This document shows, piece by piece, positions 7,377 to 17,558 of a DNA stretch of 53,260 nucleotides (its first letter is position 1; every line of letters begins with the position of its first letter). Where the stretch lies: the NCBI RefSeq assembly GCF_018861735.1, contig NZ_JAHLEB010000035.1, positions 1 to 53,260 on the forward strand. Reading direction: 5' to 3'. A program made the position numbers and the translations under genes. The stretch is from Clostridium lacusfryxellense (GTDB lineage: Bacteria > Bacillota > Clostridia > Clostridiales > Clostridiaceae). The notes beneath the pieces were generated by a model, which was not told where the DNA came from, made no database searches, and saw only the letters and a list, made by a program, of their open reading frames with translations.

Positions 7377-9695
7377 ATGAATAAACAAAAATTACATCAA
7401 TTCACTAATGGTGGGAATTCATGTATTATTAAAAATTCAAAGACACCAAGGTATTGGTCTAATTATCTTTGGAGTGAAAAGGGATATTGCGCTCAAGTAT
7501 CTCAGATAGGTCATGGAAGAAGCTATTACTTAAATGAAAAGGCTGACATGTGTATGGTTAATAACAATGATGCTAGGTATATTTATTTTCGTGATGAGGA
7601 TAACAATACTTTTTGGAATATTGGTGAAGGTCCTTTGAATGAAACCGTTGATAATTTTGAATGCGAGCATAGCATCGGGTATACAACTTTGAAGTCTGAA
7701 AAAGTAGGAATAACAGCAGAGTGGCAATTGTTTGTACCACAAAATGGCTATAATGAGGTTTGGACATTAAAGATTAAAAATAATACTGATAGAGAAAGAA
7801 ATTTGAGCATATTTTCAGCTGTGAGTTTTGATCTTGAAGGATTTAACTATCCTAGGTATTATGAAATGTACAGAAGTTTAGAGACATATTTTGATAGTGA
7901 ACTTAATGGTGTATATTGTAAGTCTAATCATCCGTTTGCTCCTCATAAAAGATATAATGGGTATATATCATGTTCAGAAAAAGTACATGCTTATGATGGT
8001 GACTTAGCGAAGTTTCTTGGAGCTACAAGTTCCATAACCAAGCTTGATGCTAGTTCAATTGGACTATTTCAGAGGCCGGATGTTGTTATAAAAGGTATGG
8101 ATTGTACCAATTCTTTGGCTGCGCTTTTTATACTTGGTGGAGTTTTGCAGAATAAAATTACTTTGGGCCCAGGAGAAGAGAAGGAAATAAGTTATGTTTT
8201 TGGAGTTAGTGAATCTCTAGAAGAAGCAAGGGAGGTATCTTTAAAATACTCTAATAAAATAAACCTTCAAAAAGAATTCGATGAAACACAGAAATATAAT
8301 TATAATAAATACAGTTCAATGAACGTTAAGACTCCGGATGAGAAAATTAATAATATTATGAATAACTGGCTGAAAAAGCAGGTAGATTGTTGTATTGTGG
8401 GAAAAAAAGGAGTTAGAGACAACCTTCAAATTTCAGTGGCATTACTTAGTTATAGACAGGAAAAAGCTAAAGAAGAAATAATTGAATGTTTAAGACATCA
8501 GTTTAAAGAGGGTAATGCTGTACTTACTTGGTTCCCTTATGATGATACAAGATATTCGGATCAACCTTTTTGGATTATATGGGCGGTTTGTGAGCTAATT
8601 AAGGAAACTGGTGATTATGATCTGCTTAAAACAGAGATTGAATACCAAAATGGTGGAAAAGGTACTATGATTGAGCATGTCAAAGCTGCAGTTAATAGAC
8701 TTATTGAAGATAAGGGACGTAATGGTCTTATTAGGATTTTTGTTGCTGATTGGAATGATGCACTTAATATCACAACAGATGAAGAGGCAGAATCAGTAAT
8801 GTTATCTGAGCAATTTTGTCTTGCATTAAAGGAATTAAGTGTGTTGATGAAGAAAATAGGGGAAGAGAGTTATGCGGGATCACTTTTGACTGAATATGAA
8901 ATACTAAAGGATACAATCAACAAGGTTGCCTGGGATGGAGAATGGTACATGCGCGCACTAAGCGAGAAAGAAAATATAGGTTCAAAAGAAAGCGATGGCA
9001 GTAAAATATACATTAATGCACAGACATTTGCAGTACTTGCAGAAATACCGGACGAGGAAAGATTAAAATCGGTAATAAAATCAATTGATTCTATGGAACA
9101 TGACTTTGGTTTTCCATTAAATATGCCAGCATATCCTGAGTATTCGCCTAATGTAGGCCGTATGTCAGGGATGCTTCCAGGACTTTTTGAGAACGGAGGA
9201 GTGTATTGTCATGCAACTGGTTTTAAAATAGTTATGGATTGTAAAATTGGGAGAGGAGAGCAAGCATTAAAAACATTAAAAAAGATAATGCCAGACAGTG
9301 ACTTGAATCCATCAACAAGTTCTGGTGCAGAACCTTATGTTTTCACAAATTGTTATTCAACACATCCTAAATATTACGGAAAATCTTATTGGTCTTGGAC
9401 AACAGGAACATCTGCTTGGACAATGATGGGACTATACGAGGGTATACTTGGAATTCAAAGAGATTATGATGGATTAAAAATAAATCCATGTATGCCACCA
9501 CAATGGGACAAAGCTGAGGTAAACAGGGAATTTAGAGGCGATAAGTATCACATTGTTATAGAAAATCCAAAGCATTTATCGAAATCAGATCTAATTGTAA
9601 CAGTAGATGGTAATAAAATTGAAGGTAACATATTACCATTATTTAAAGACAGAAAAATTCATGAAGTTAACGTAGTTATGAAAGGAAGCATTTAA
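7377..9695 (+). CDS. GH94-like glycoside phosphorylase
   Basis: 772 residues, about the length of cellobiose and cellobionate phosphorylases, which split beta-glucosides with phosphate in the cytoplasm. The N-terminal beta-sandwich covers roughly residues 1-290 and the alpha/alpha barrel follows. Family marks are VRDNLQ (about 344), ADWNDALN with the DWND motif at 458-461 that includes the general acid, NGGVYCHATGF (about 611), EPYVF, SWTTGTSAW (about 681) and a final DGLKINPCMP. There is no signal peptide. The start follows GAGGGGAG. It stands alone between a divergent AraC gene and a terminator. The acceptor sugar cannot be inferred; VYCHATGF differs from the VYNHG-type stretch of plain cellobiose phosphorylases, so another linkage or acceptor is likely. 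Confidence 0.82.
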   Translation: MNKQKLHQFTNGGNSCIIKNSKTPRYWSNYLWSEKGYCAQVSQIGHGRSYYLNEKADMCMVNNNDARYIYFRDEDNNTFWNIGEGPLNETVDNFECEHSIGYTTLKSEKVGITAEWQLFVPQNGYNEVWTLKIKNNTDRERNLSIFSAVSFDLEGFNYPRYYEMYRSLETYFDSELNGVYCKSNHPFAPHKRYNGYISCSEKVHAYDGDLAKFLGATSSITKLDASSIGLFQRPDVVIKGMDCTNSLAALFILGGVLQNKITLGPGEEKEISYVFGVSESLEEAREVSLKYSNKINLQKEFDETQKYNYNKYSSMNVKTPDEKINNIMNNWLKKQVDCCIVGKKGVRDNLQISVALLSYRQEKAKEEIIECLRHQFKEGNAVLTWFPYDDTRYSDQPFWIIWAVCELIKETGDYDLLKTEIEYQNGGKGTMIEHVKAAVNRLIEDKGRNGLIRIFVADWNDALNITTDEEAESVMLSEQFCLALKELSVLMKKIGEESYAGSLLTEYEILKDTINKVAWDGEWYMRALSEKENIGSKESDGSKIYINAQTFAVLAEIPDEERLKSVIKSIDSMEHDFGFPLNMPAYPEYSPNVGRMSGMLPGLFENGGVYCHATGFKIVMDCKIGRGEQALKTLKKIMPDSDLNPSTSSGAEPYVFTNCYSTHPKYYGKSYWSWTTGTSAWTMMGLYEGILGIQRDYDGLKINPCMPPQWDKAEVNREFRGDKYHIVIENPKHLSKSDLIVTVDGNKIEGNILPLFKDRKIHEVNVVMKGSI

Positions 9696-9714
9696 AAGCT
9701 TTAAATGAAATAGA

Positions 9715-9757
9715 GGATGTGAAAAACTTAGGAATTTGTTTTTCACATCCTTTTTAT
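9715..9757. terminator. Intrinsic terminator
   Basis: GGATGTGAAAAA / TTTTTCACATCC stem, then TTTTTATTAT, 20 bases after the phosphorylase stop codon. It can also close the convergent minus-strand pseudogene. Confidence 0.8.
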
Positions 9758-9794
9758 TATAAAAATTATCTAAATAAAAGAATAACGATTTATT

Positions 9795-11108
9795 TCAATT
9801 AGATACTTTTTCTTCAGTCCATAGTAGGATAATTCCAGATTTAGTCGCAATAGTAACTTCACCATGAGAGGAAACTTTAATTTCATTACCACTCCATAAA
9901 TCTTTATAAGTGCCTTTTGGAGCTTTTATAGTTATATATTGTTCGTATTTATTTGATTTATTTGGAGCAAAAATAGCCCATAAAGAACCTTTTTCTACTT
10001 GTACTGGAATAACAAAAGTATATGTTGAACCTGTAATTGGATAAACCTTTTCCCTGCAGCTACTAGAAGCTCTTTTAATTATATATTTAATAGTAGGCAT
10101 TGTATCCCAATTATGAACTAATGAGGGTCCCAAAATTCCTCTACAGATGATAATCTTACCTATTCCAAAAGCTCGTTCCCATACGCAGGGTTCTCCATCT
10201 TGAACAAATCTTAATTCTTCCCAGGGTTTCCAGCCAGCATCTTCATCAAAGACAGCATCCAATCTTGTTAATAACCATTTGCTAATGGTTATTCCGTTCA
10301 AGGAAACCTCATAGCCCTACCAGGAACCTGTGGTAAGTCTTTTCCTTCTACCCATTCAATAGCTTGAGAAGAGGGATCGTATGCTATAAATGATTTTGAC
10401 TTATAACTACTCCATTCTCCAGTAATATTAAGAGCATACTGTAACCGTTCATTAACTAATGCTAACATTTTACTTCTAGGTGTTGGATTATCATTATCAT
10501 CTAGCAATCCCCAGTCACCAGCTTCGAAATCCTGACTACGAATATTTAAACACCAACCACATACAGACTCTGCACCGGCAGCAATACATGCAATGAAGAA
10601 TTGTCCGATTTCACTTGCAGAAGCTTCACAAGGCTTAAAAGCTGAATTAAAGGTATTTCCAGTCTGAACTTCAGTAACCTCAACTCTTTTTACAAAAGAA
10701 TGAGCGGCTTGCTTTCTTAAACCTGTTGCCATTAAAGCAGGAAATAGCTCTCTATTGGCATATCTAAAATTCCAGGCAGGATGGTAGCTTGCTCCAACTA
10801 TGTCTACTACTTTTCCCATGCCATCTAGATCAATACCTCCTTCAGCTTGATTGTTCAAAAATGGTATTGGGTTAATGCAAGTCTCAGTGGTTGCATCAAG
10901 GCTATGTAATATATCTTTCGCCCAATTTAATTCGCTTATTAACCATTCTGAGCGGCTTATCCAATCGTCTAACCAAGGTCTATAAATATTCCACCAAGAT
11001 GCTCTATGCACTGGGTTTGGAATATTCTCTGGGAAAGGAACTTCATTAAAATAGTTATAGCCTGTAAGCCAAAGTTTCTTTAAGGTTTCTATACAGGTTT
11101 GTTAGTAA
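9795..11108 (-). pseudogene. GH42-like glycosidase, 5'-deleted and frameshifted
   Basis: The minus strand encodes the middle and C-terminal part of a beta-galactosidase-like (GH42-type) enzyme. It starts near 11108 with IETLKKLWLTGYNYFNEVPF, runs through the barrel (ASYHPAWNFRY, VTEVQTGNTFN, CGWCLNIRSQD) and ends in a beta-sandwich. Two lesions are clear. The first few hundred codons are missing, the homology beginning right at the truncated AraC gene. A one-base frameshift near 10310-10318 (VPG then RAMRFP-stop, while the next frame continues GYEVSLNGITISKW) splits the rest into pieces 10298-11011 and 9795-10301. No start codon or ribosome site serves it. Family assignment rests on segment resemblance, and GH2- or GH5-type barrels are alternatives. 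Confidence 0.65.
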
Positions 11109-11361
11109 TATTATGATATCTACCCGGTAATGATATAAAAAGGGTTCCAGCATTTAAATCATAATTGACTTCGTTTTCAGAATAGGTACCTTGTCCTTTC
11201 AAGATATAGCAAACTTCAAAAAATGAATGCTTATGAACTAGATTGGTTTTATGGTTAGGTGCAATTCCCCAATATATATTAAAAGCACATTTTTTATCAC
11301 TAGTTATTTTTATCTTTTGATTCAATATCATTTCAACTTCTTTTGATTTTATAGCTAACAT
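11089..11361 (-). pseudogene. AraC regulator fragment, cupin domain only
   Basis: The first 89 residues of an AraC-type regulator: KSHFFEV-like cupin motif (HKHSFFEVCYILKGQGTYS) and the AGTLFISLPGRYHNI turn. The frame hits a stop at 11089 exactly where GH42-like coding sequence begins in another frame. The whole HTH domain and the start of the glycosidase gene were therefore lost in one deletion that fused the two genes. A lone cupin domain cannot bind DNA. Confidence 0.75.
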
Positions 11362-11582
11362 ATCTATGCTCCATTCAAATTTTTATATCACAAAATGTAT
11401 TAATATGCTTTAATTATGAACTGAAACGTTAATTATATCAATATTAACTTAATTAATAAAAATTGGAAAGATTCTATTGAAGTTTATGTCAGTTCCATTT
11501 ACAATGGTTATAGATAGTTAAAGGTTACAAATTTTATTACGTTAAGTAACAAAAAACATAAACATATATGGAGGAAAGCTAA

Positions 11583-12590
11583 ATGTCTAAGAGAATTACA
11601 ATGCAAGATGTGGCAAATAAGGTTGGAGTTTCTAAGGTAACAGTTTCCAAAGCTTTGACAGGTAAAGGTGAAATTAGCGAAAGTATGAGAGAGAAAATTA
11701 AACAAGTTGCAAAAGAACTTGGATATTTATATAATCACACGGGTAAGAATCTGGGTAATAGTCTAACCCGAAGTATTGGAATTATAACTTCAGAAAGATA
11801 TTTTGGACAGGATGCTAATTTTTATATAGACATGTACAAAATGATTTCTGATGAATTGGAGAATTTAAACTATACAACTATATTACATATTCTTAGTCCA
11901 GAAAATGAAAAGAATTCTATTATACCTCGAATGATTCTAGAACAGAAGATTGAGGGAGTTATAATACTAGGGCAATTGGCAAGGGATTATTTGAAGAAAA
12001 TAAATCAATATCAATTTCCTATGGTATTCCTAGATTTTTATTATAATAACTTTGATGTAGATTCGGTTATTACAGATAACTTTTTTTCAGCCTATGAAAT
12101 AACCAGCTATCTTATAGAAAATGGGCATAGAAACATTGGATATGTCGGAAATATAAAGCTTACAAGTAGTATTCAAGATAGATATCTTGGATACTACAAG
12201 TCCATGTTAGAATATGATCTTGAAATTAAACCTCAATGGATAATTAGTGATAAGGATGATGATGGAGAGTGGAAGGAAATAGAATTACCAAAAGAAATAC
12301 CAACTGCGTTTGTATGCAATTGTGATATTGCTGCTAATAATTTAATAGAAAAACTTAAAGCTAGTGGATACAACGTTCCAGAGGATTGCTCTGTAGTAGG
12401 TTTTGATGATAGTATACACGCAACATTATCTATACCTCAAATTACTACAATACGTGTAAATCTTCAGGAACTGTCAAAGGTAGCTATAAAAAAGATTATT
12501 AAGAGAATAAAAGATTTTCATAGATACAGTAGTAGAGTAATGGTTAAAACCAAGTTGATAAAAAGAGATTCAGTAATAAAAATATTATGA
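11583..12590 (+). CDS. LacI family transcriptional regulator
   Basis: 335 residues. The N-terminal HTH and hinge (MQDVANKVGVSKVTVSKALTGKG, to about residue 60) are standard LacI. The rest is a periplasmic-binding-protein-like sensor domain with the FVCNCDIAANNLIEKL and VVGFDDSIHATLSIPQITTIR landmarks near residues 240-290. The start follows GGAGG at 9 bases. It lies 168 bp upstream of the GH130 phosphorylase in the same direction, the spacer holding three direct repeats. It is the only LacI-type regulator here and probably controls that enzyme, acting as a repressor relieved by a mannosyl or glucosyl sugar. Confidence 0.93.
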   Translation: MSKRITMQDVANKVGVSKVTVSKALTGKGEISESMREKIKQVAKELGYLYNHTGKNLGNSLTRSIGIITSERYFGQDANFYIDMYKMISDELENLNYTTILHILSPENEKNSIIPRMILEQKIEGVIILGQLARDYLKKINQYQFPMVFLDFYYNNFDVDSVITDNFFSAYEITSYLIENGHRNIGYVGNIKLTSSIQDRYLGYYKSMLEYDLEIKPQWIISDKDDDGEWKEIELPKEIPTAFVCNCDIAANNLIEKLKASGYNVPEDCSVVGFDDSIHATLSIPQITTIRVNLQELSKVAIKKIIKRIKDFHRYSSRVMVKTKLIKRDSVIKIL

Positions 12591-12645
12591 AATCATTCCA
12601 ATATTAAGCTTGACCAAGAAAATAATTTATAGTAAAATATTTATG

Positions 12646-12689
12646 TAAGGTAACAAGTAAGGTAACAAATAAATAGGTAAGGTAATTAG
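12646..12689. repeat. Three direct TAAGGTAA repeats upstream of GH130
   Basis: TAAGGTAACAAG (12646), TAAGGTAACAAA (12658) and TAAGGTAATTAG (12678) start 12 and 20 bases apart, about 70-110 bp before the GH130 start. A related GTTAC / GTAAC pair flanks 11523-11555 upstream of the LacI gene. They may be binding sites for a regulator; LacI proteins normally prefer palindromes, so the partner is uncertain. Confidence 0.5.
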
Positions 12690-12758
12690 AAGTTAGACGA
12701 ATATAAAGTAGTTGTATTGTATTAATTTAGAATTAATAATTTAAAAGGAGCTGTAAAA

Positions 12759-13931
12759 ATGTTTAAAGAAGTTTATGAACTTGAATTAAAGAAATATAAC
12801 GACCTTATAATAAGAAAAAATGAAAAAACAGGAGAATATAATGGTATTTATGACCGCCATAAGTATCCAGTTTTAACAAGGCATCATGTACCTCTAGCTT
12901 GGAGATTTGACTTGAATGAACAAACTAATCCTCTATTTATCGAGAGATTAGGTATAAATGCAGTATTAAATTCAGGAGCTATTGAGCTTAATGGGAAATT
13001 CTATCTTGTGGCTAGAATTGAAGGGAATGACAGAAAATCCTTTTTTGGAGTGGCAGTAAGTGATAACGGAATCGATAATTTTAGATTCTTGGATTATCCT
13101 ATAGAATTTGCTGATGTGGAACCTAATGAAACCAATGTCTATGATATGAGACTTACAAAACATGAAGATGGATGGATATACGGAGTATTTTGTTCTGAGA
13201 GCAAGGATACAGATCCAAATACAACTGATCCCTATGCAGCAGTGGCTGCAGCTGCGATAGTAAGGACTAAAGATTTAATAACTTGGGAAAGGTTGCCTAA
13301 TATTAAGACTCTTTCACCTCAGCAAAGAAATGTAGTACTTCATCCTGAATTTGTTCAAGGCAAATATGCTTTCTATACTAGACCTATGGATGCGTTTATG
13401 GAAGCAGGGAATGCTGGCGGTGTCAGTTTTGGGTTATGTGAAGATATAAATAATGCAGAGATAAAAAATGAGGTTTTGGTAAGCCCAAGACAGTATCATA
13501 CTATAACAGAAGCGAAAAATGGTTCTGGGTGTGTACCAATAAAGACTGAAAAAGGGTGGATTCATATTGCGCATGGTGTAAGAAATACTGCGGCGGGCTT
13601 AAGATATGTGCTATACGTATTTGTTACAGACCTTAAGGATCCAAGCAAGGTTATAGCAACTCCAAGTGGATATTTTATGGCGCCACTAGGAGCTGAAAGA
13701 ACTGGAGATGTATCTAATGTACTATTTGCAAATGGTGCTATAGCTAGTGAAAATGGTGATGTTTACATATATTATGCATCTTCAGATACAAGAATGCATG
13801 TAGCAACCACAACACTTGAGCGCTTAATTGATTATGCTTTTAATACTCCATCAGACCCTCTACGCTCTGTGGATTGTGTAAAGCAGAGAAAAGAATTGAT
13901 TAGAAGAAATCTTGAATTATTAAAAAAATAA
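12759..13931 (+). CDS. GH130 4-O-beta-D-mannosyl-D-glucose phosphorylase
   Basis: 390 residues, the usual length of GH130 subfamily 1 enzymes, which convert mannosyl-beta-1,4-glucose plus phosphate into mannose 1-phosphate and glucose. Five-bladed propeller landmarks are near-canonical for that subfamily: [20 protein letters not shown] (about residue 71), TNVYDMRLT with the proposed proton donor Asp129, [43 protein letters not shown], and [14 protein letters not shown] ... [15 protein letters not shown]. The start follows AAAAGGAGCTG. The LacI gene upstream is the likely regulator, and a strong terminator follows. No cellobiose 2-epimerase gene (its usual partner in mannan use) is in the window. 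Confidence 0.92.
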   Translation: MFKEVYELELKKYNDLIIRKNEKTGEYNGIYDRHKYPVLTRHHVPLAWRFDLNEQTNPLFIERLGINAVLNSGAIELNGKFYLVARIEGNDRKSFFGVAVSDNGIDNFRFLDYPIEFADVEPNETNVYDMRLTKHEDGWIYGVFCSESKDTDPNTTDPYAAVAAAAIVRTKDLITWERLPNIKTLSPQQRNVVLHPEFVQGKYAFYTRPMDAFMEAGNAGGVSFGLCEDINNAEIKNEVLVSPRQYHTITEAKNGSGCVPIKTEKGWIHIAHGVRNTAAGLRYVLYVFVTDLKDPSKVIATPSGYFMAPLGAERTGDVSNVLFANGAIASENGDVYIYYASSDTRMHVATTTLERLIDYAFNTPSDPLRSVDCVKQRKELIRRNLELLKK

Positions 13932-13941
13932 ATAAAAAGTT

Positions 13942-13986
13942 AATTAGCTCCATAACTATATCTGTAGTATAGTTATGGAGCTAATT
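13942..13986 (+). terminator. Strong intrinsic terminator
   Basis: Perfect stem of at least 17 bp (TTAGCTCCATAACTATA and its complement) with a 7-base loop, 10 bases after the GH130 stop codon. Confidence 0.8.
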
Positions 13987-14021
13987 CTATATACTAAATT
14001 CAATTAAATAAGTGAAAATTT

Positions 14022-14041
14022 AACCTTCGACGATTACCGAA
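14022..14041. other. Small inverted repeat before the kinase gene
   Basis: CCTTCG-N8-CGAAGG lies 29 bases before the TTG start of the sensor kinase. It could be an operator or a leader hairpin; its function is not known. Confidence 0.35.
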
Positions 14042-14070
14042 GGATTATTATATTGCAAGGAGGACTTTAA

Positions 14071-15819
14071 TTGTTATTGAAAAAAATATTTATAAGTTTA
14101 CAATATAAGGTTTTTATATTTAGTTTATTCCTAATTATTATTCCTCTTACAACCATAGGTATAATTTCAACTTTGCAGAATACTAAGATTATTAAAGAAA
14201 AAATAGGAATTTCAAATTCAAATACTGTAAGTCAGATTGGAAATAATATAGAGATGATTCTAAAAGATGCACATGGCATTTCACTTTATCTTATTCAGAA
14301 TGAAGAAGTTCTTAATTTTTTTAAATTAACCGATAAAAATTTAGACAACATAATAGATGAACAAAAGGTGAAAATTTATAATTCATTAGATCACTTAATT
14401 TTATCTAAGCCATATATAGAATCAATATATTTTAAGAATTTTAATGGAATAACACTTGATACTAGTGGATATATTAATGAAATTGATAAGAAAACCGAGG
14501 AACAGATAACAGATCTTAAGGGAGGATATATTTGGACCTTTAGTACTTTAATAGACCGTGATAATAATAAAAGTAATGTTTTTTCATTAGTGCGAAATGT
14601 AAATGATATAAATAGAATTAGTAATCCTGTTTATATTCTTAAAATAAATATAAATACTAGTAAATTAATTGAGTTATATAAAAATAAAATTATAGGAAAC
14701 AAAGGAGATTTTTTGATTTTTGATAATAACAACACTATCATATCATCAATAGATAAAAGTAAAATAGGGAGTAAAATTCAAAGAGAAATTTCAGACCTAA
14801 GTTTATATAAAAATAGTAATGGTTATTTTGAGATTGATATTAAAGGTGAAAATTATCTTGTTAGCTATTATAGTATTAATAATACTGATTGGAAATTAGT
14901 TAACATGGTGCCTGTAAGGGATTTGCTAAAAGAGAATATAGTAATAGAGAAAAATATGCTATTAGGGAGTATTATAATATTTTTTCTTTGTTTATTATTT
15001 TCCATCATATTTTCTCGTAAAATTATTAAGCCAATAAAGCAACTTATGGGTGAAATGGATACGCTAGAAAATGACAACTTTGATGTAGTTATTGAAACTA
15101 AGGGAAATTATGAAATTGCGCTTTTAAGTAGGAGCTTTAATAGTATGGCAATAAGACTCAAAGAATTGATTAATCAGGTCTATATTGTGAAATTAAAACA
15201 GCGAGAAGCAGAACTTCAAGCATTACAGGCACAGGTAAATCCACATTTTTTATATAATACATTAGATACAATATACTGGATGGCAAGAGTTGAGAAGGCT
15301 TATGAAACTAGCAAACTTGTTGAAGCACTTTCAAAGCTTTTTAGGTTAAATCTTAACAGCGGTAAAGATGTAACAAAGGTAAAATATGAAATAGAGCATC
15401 TGAAAAGTTATATTGTTATCCAGGAAAAAAGACATGGTGACTTAATTGAATTTTCATTAAATATAGACCAGTCGTTACTTGAACATAATACAATTAAGCT
15501 TGTTCTTCAACCAATAGTGGATAATGCTATATATCATGGAATTGAAAAAAAAGGAGAACATGGACATATAGATGTAACAATTAAAAGTGATAATAACAAA
15601 CTTATATTTACGATAAAAGACGATGGTATAGGTATAGATACTATTGAATCTAGTAAGTTTCTTCAAAAAGTTGGAGAAAACAATAGAGGATTTTCCATTA
15701 AAAATTTAAATGACAGGCTTAAACTATATCATGGGGAAGAATATGGAGTTGAATTTATAAATACAGGGGCTGGTACTATAGTTAATATTTATCAACCCTT
15801 AAGTGAGGGAGAAATATAG
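14071..15819 (+). CDS. YesM-type sensor histidine kinase
   Basis: 582 residues with a TTG start 7 bases after AAGGAGG. Order: membrane segment about 14-37, extracellular Cache-type sensor to about 290, membrane segment about 295-315, HAMP, His-kinase domain with the phospho-accepting His392 in QVNPHFLYNTLDTIYW, then an HATPase domain (DNAIYHG, KDDGIGID, NRGFSIKNLNDRL). The N-box form and HFLYN motif are typical of the YesM/LytS group that senses sugars or binding proteins at the membrane. Its stop codon abuts the ATG of the response regulator at 15820. The importer gene 17559 follows, so the pair probably induces sugar uptake. Confidence 0.94.
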   Translation: MLLKKIFISLQYKVFIFSLFLIIIPLTTIGIISTLQNTKIIKEKIGISNSNTVSQIGNNIEMILKDAHGISLYLIQNEEVLNFFKLTDKNLDNIIDEQKVKIYNSLDHLILSKPYIESIYFKNFNGITLDTSGYINEIDKKTEEQITDLKGGYIWTFSTLIDRDNNKSNVFSLVRNVNDINRISNPVYILKININTSKLIELYKNKIIGNKGDFLIFDNNNTIISSIDKSKIGSKIQREISDLSLYKNSNGYFEIDIKGENYLVSYYSINNTDWKLVNMVPVRDLLKENIVIEKNMLLGSIIIFFLCLLFSIIFSRKIIKPIKQLMGEMDTLENDNFDVVIETKGNYEIALLSRSFNSMAIRLKELINQVYIVKLKQREAELQALQAQVNPHFLYNTLDTIYWMARVEKAYETSKLVEALSKLFRLNLNSGKDVTKVKYEIEHLKSYIVIQEKRHGDLIEFSLNIDQSLLEHNTIKLVLQPIVDNAIYHGIEKKGEHGHIDVTIKSDNNKLIFTIKDDGIGIDTIESSKFLQKVGENNRGFSIKNLNDRLKLYHGEEYGVEFINTGAGTIVNIYQPLSEGEI

Positions 15820-17430
15820 ATGCTTAAATTAATTATTGTTGATGATGAAGCTGTTATAAGAAAGGGAATAATAACATCTATTGATTGGTGTAGTTATGAT
15901 ATAGAGGTGGTAGCAGAAGGTATAAATGGGAGAGATGGAATGGATAAGGTTCTTATTAATGAGCCCCATATTTTAATTACAGATATTAGAATGCCTGTAA
16001 TGGATGGCCTTGAACTCTCAAGAATTGTTAAAGAAAAACTTCCAACTACGAAAATCATTATTTTGAGTGGATACAGTGATTTTCCTTATGCAAAGGAAGC
16101 CCTAAAAATTGGTGTAAATGAATACTTATTAAAACCAGTAGGAGCAGAAGAACTAATAAGCACAGTTGTAAAGCTTAGAGATCAAATATTACAGGAACAA
16201 GAGAAAATAAATTTGGAACTTTCCTCATATATATTCTTCAACGAAAATTTACCATATATGCAATCAAGATTTTCAAATGAACTGGTAAATAGTGAGATTC
16301 CACTTAATGACTCAACTTATTATGAAGGGAATAAATTTGGTATATCAATAAATGGTCCTGAATATCAAGTTTTAGTTATAGAAATCGATAATTTTGTATT
16401 GTTAACTGAAAACTATTTAGAGAAACATAAAAACTTACTTAAGTTTGGAATTATAAATATCATTAGTGAAAATTTAAATTTGATTGCTACAAGTGCCGTT
16501 GTCTATGGTGAAGGTAATTCTGTCTTAGCACTAATAAATATTAATTCTGATAACAAAAGGAACATTAAAGATGTTTGTATTGAGATTCAATTTGATATAA
16601 AAAAATATATGAAGGTAACAGTCTGCATAGGAATGGGGGGAGTATATGCCAGTTTAAATAATATACCAAAATCCTACGTTGAGGCTAAGAAGGCTTTAAA
16701 ATCTAAGGTATTTAAAGGGAAAAATCAGGTTATTATATTTGATGAATTAGGGGATGATTTTAAATTCATTTCTATGACTTTCCCAACTCAACATAGTAAA
16801 CAACTACTTGATTGTATAAAGTCTATGGATTATTTAAATTTAAATCATATAATTGATCAAATATTTATTAAGTTTTTAGAAACAAAACTAAATTATGAAT
16901 TGATTAAAAATATAATAGTTAAAATAATAATTAATGCCTTAAATTTATTGGAAGAAATAGGTGTAGATTTTGAAAAAGACTTAGGAAAAGCATTTGATCC
17001 GTTTATTGAAATTGAAAAACATGAAACAATAGAAGATATACATGTTTGGGTAAGTGGTTTATTTGAACATATTATAGAATTAGTGAAAAAAAGTAAAAGT
17101 GAAAGTTACAGAAAAATTATAAATATAGCAATGAATTATGTTAATGAACATTATAGTGAAGATATAAAAATTCAAGATATAACAAAAGGAATTTATATAA
17201 CACCCAACTATTTTAGTACAGTTTTTAAAGAAGAGGTAGGAGAAACATTTGTAGATTGGCTTAATAGCTTCAGAGTAGAAAAAGCAAAAGCACTATTAAA
17301 AGATATAAAACTTAAAACATATGAAGTTGCTGAAAAAGTTGGATATAATGATTATAAATATTTTTCAACTGTTTTTAAGAAATATACTGGTTTTACACCG
17401 AAAGAATTTAAAGAGGCTAATAATATTTGA
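15820..17430 (+). CDS. YesN-type response regulator with AraC HTH
   Basis: 536 residues. The receiver domain (1-120) has Asp8/Asp9, the phospho-acceptor Asp55 (LITDIRMPVMDG) and Lys in LLKPVG. A long middle region (about 130-420) is common in YesN proteins. The C-terminal double HTH (IQDITKGIYITPNYFSTVFKEEVGETF ... VGYNDYKYFSTVFKKYTGFTPKEFK) is complete. It starts with no gap after the kinase gene. Its likely target is the importer promoter in the 128-bp gap before 17559. Confidence 0.94.
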   Translation: MLKLIIVDDEAVIRKGIITSIDWCSYDIEVVAEGINGRDGMDKVLINEPHILITDIRMPVMDGLELSRIVKEKLPTTKIIILSGYSDFPYAKEALKIGVNEYLLKPVGAEELISTVVKLRDQILQEQEKINLELSSYIFFNENLPYMQSRFSNELVNSEIPLNDSTYYEGNKFGISINGPEYQVLVIEIDNFVLLTENYLEKHKNLLKFGIINIISENLNLIATSAVVYGEGNSVLALININSDNKRNIKDVCIEIQFDIKKYMKVTVCIGMGGVYASLNNIPKSYVEAKKALKSKVFKGKNQVIIFDELGDDFKFISMTFPTQHSKQLLDCIKSMDYLNLNHIIDQIFIKFLETKLNYELIKNIIVKIIINALNLLEEIGVDFEKDLGKAFDPFIEIEKHETIEDIHVWVSGLFEHIIELVKKSKSESYRKIINIAMNYVNEHYSEDIKIQDITKGIYITPNYFSTVFKEEVGETFVDWLNSFRVEKAKALLKDIKLKTYEVAEKVGYNDYKYFSTVFKKYTGFTPKEFKEANNI

Positions 17431-17558
17431 CGGATACAAGAAATTTAGATACTTTAGTAGAATATCAAGTTTATTTTTAATTCCATTTATTATATAATTA
17501 TTTTAAGAGCAAAGGGCCCTTAATTATAGAAAAACTATTTAATATAGGAGGAAAAGAA

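Noticed and set aside
11400-11430. Canonical cre site upstream of the LacI gene (CTGAAACGTTAATTA)
   Set aside because: Spacing between TG and CG is one base short of the cre consensus, so it was not called.
12646-12689. Tandem repeats as a CRISPR or minisatellite
   Set aside because: Only three 12-bp units with 0 and 8 bases between; no spacers of uniform length and no cas genes.
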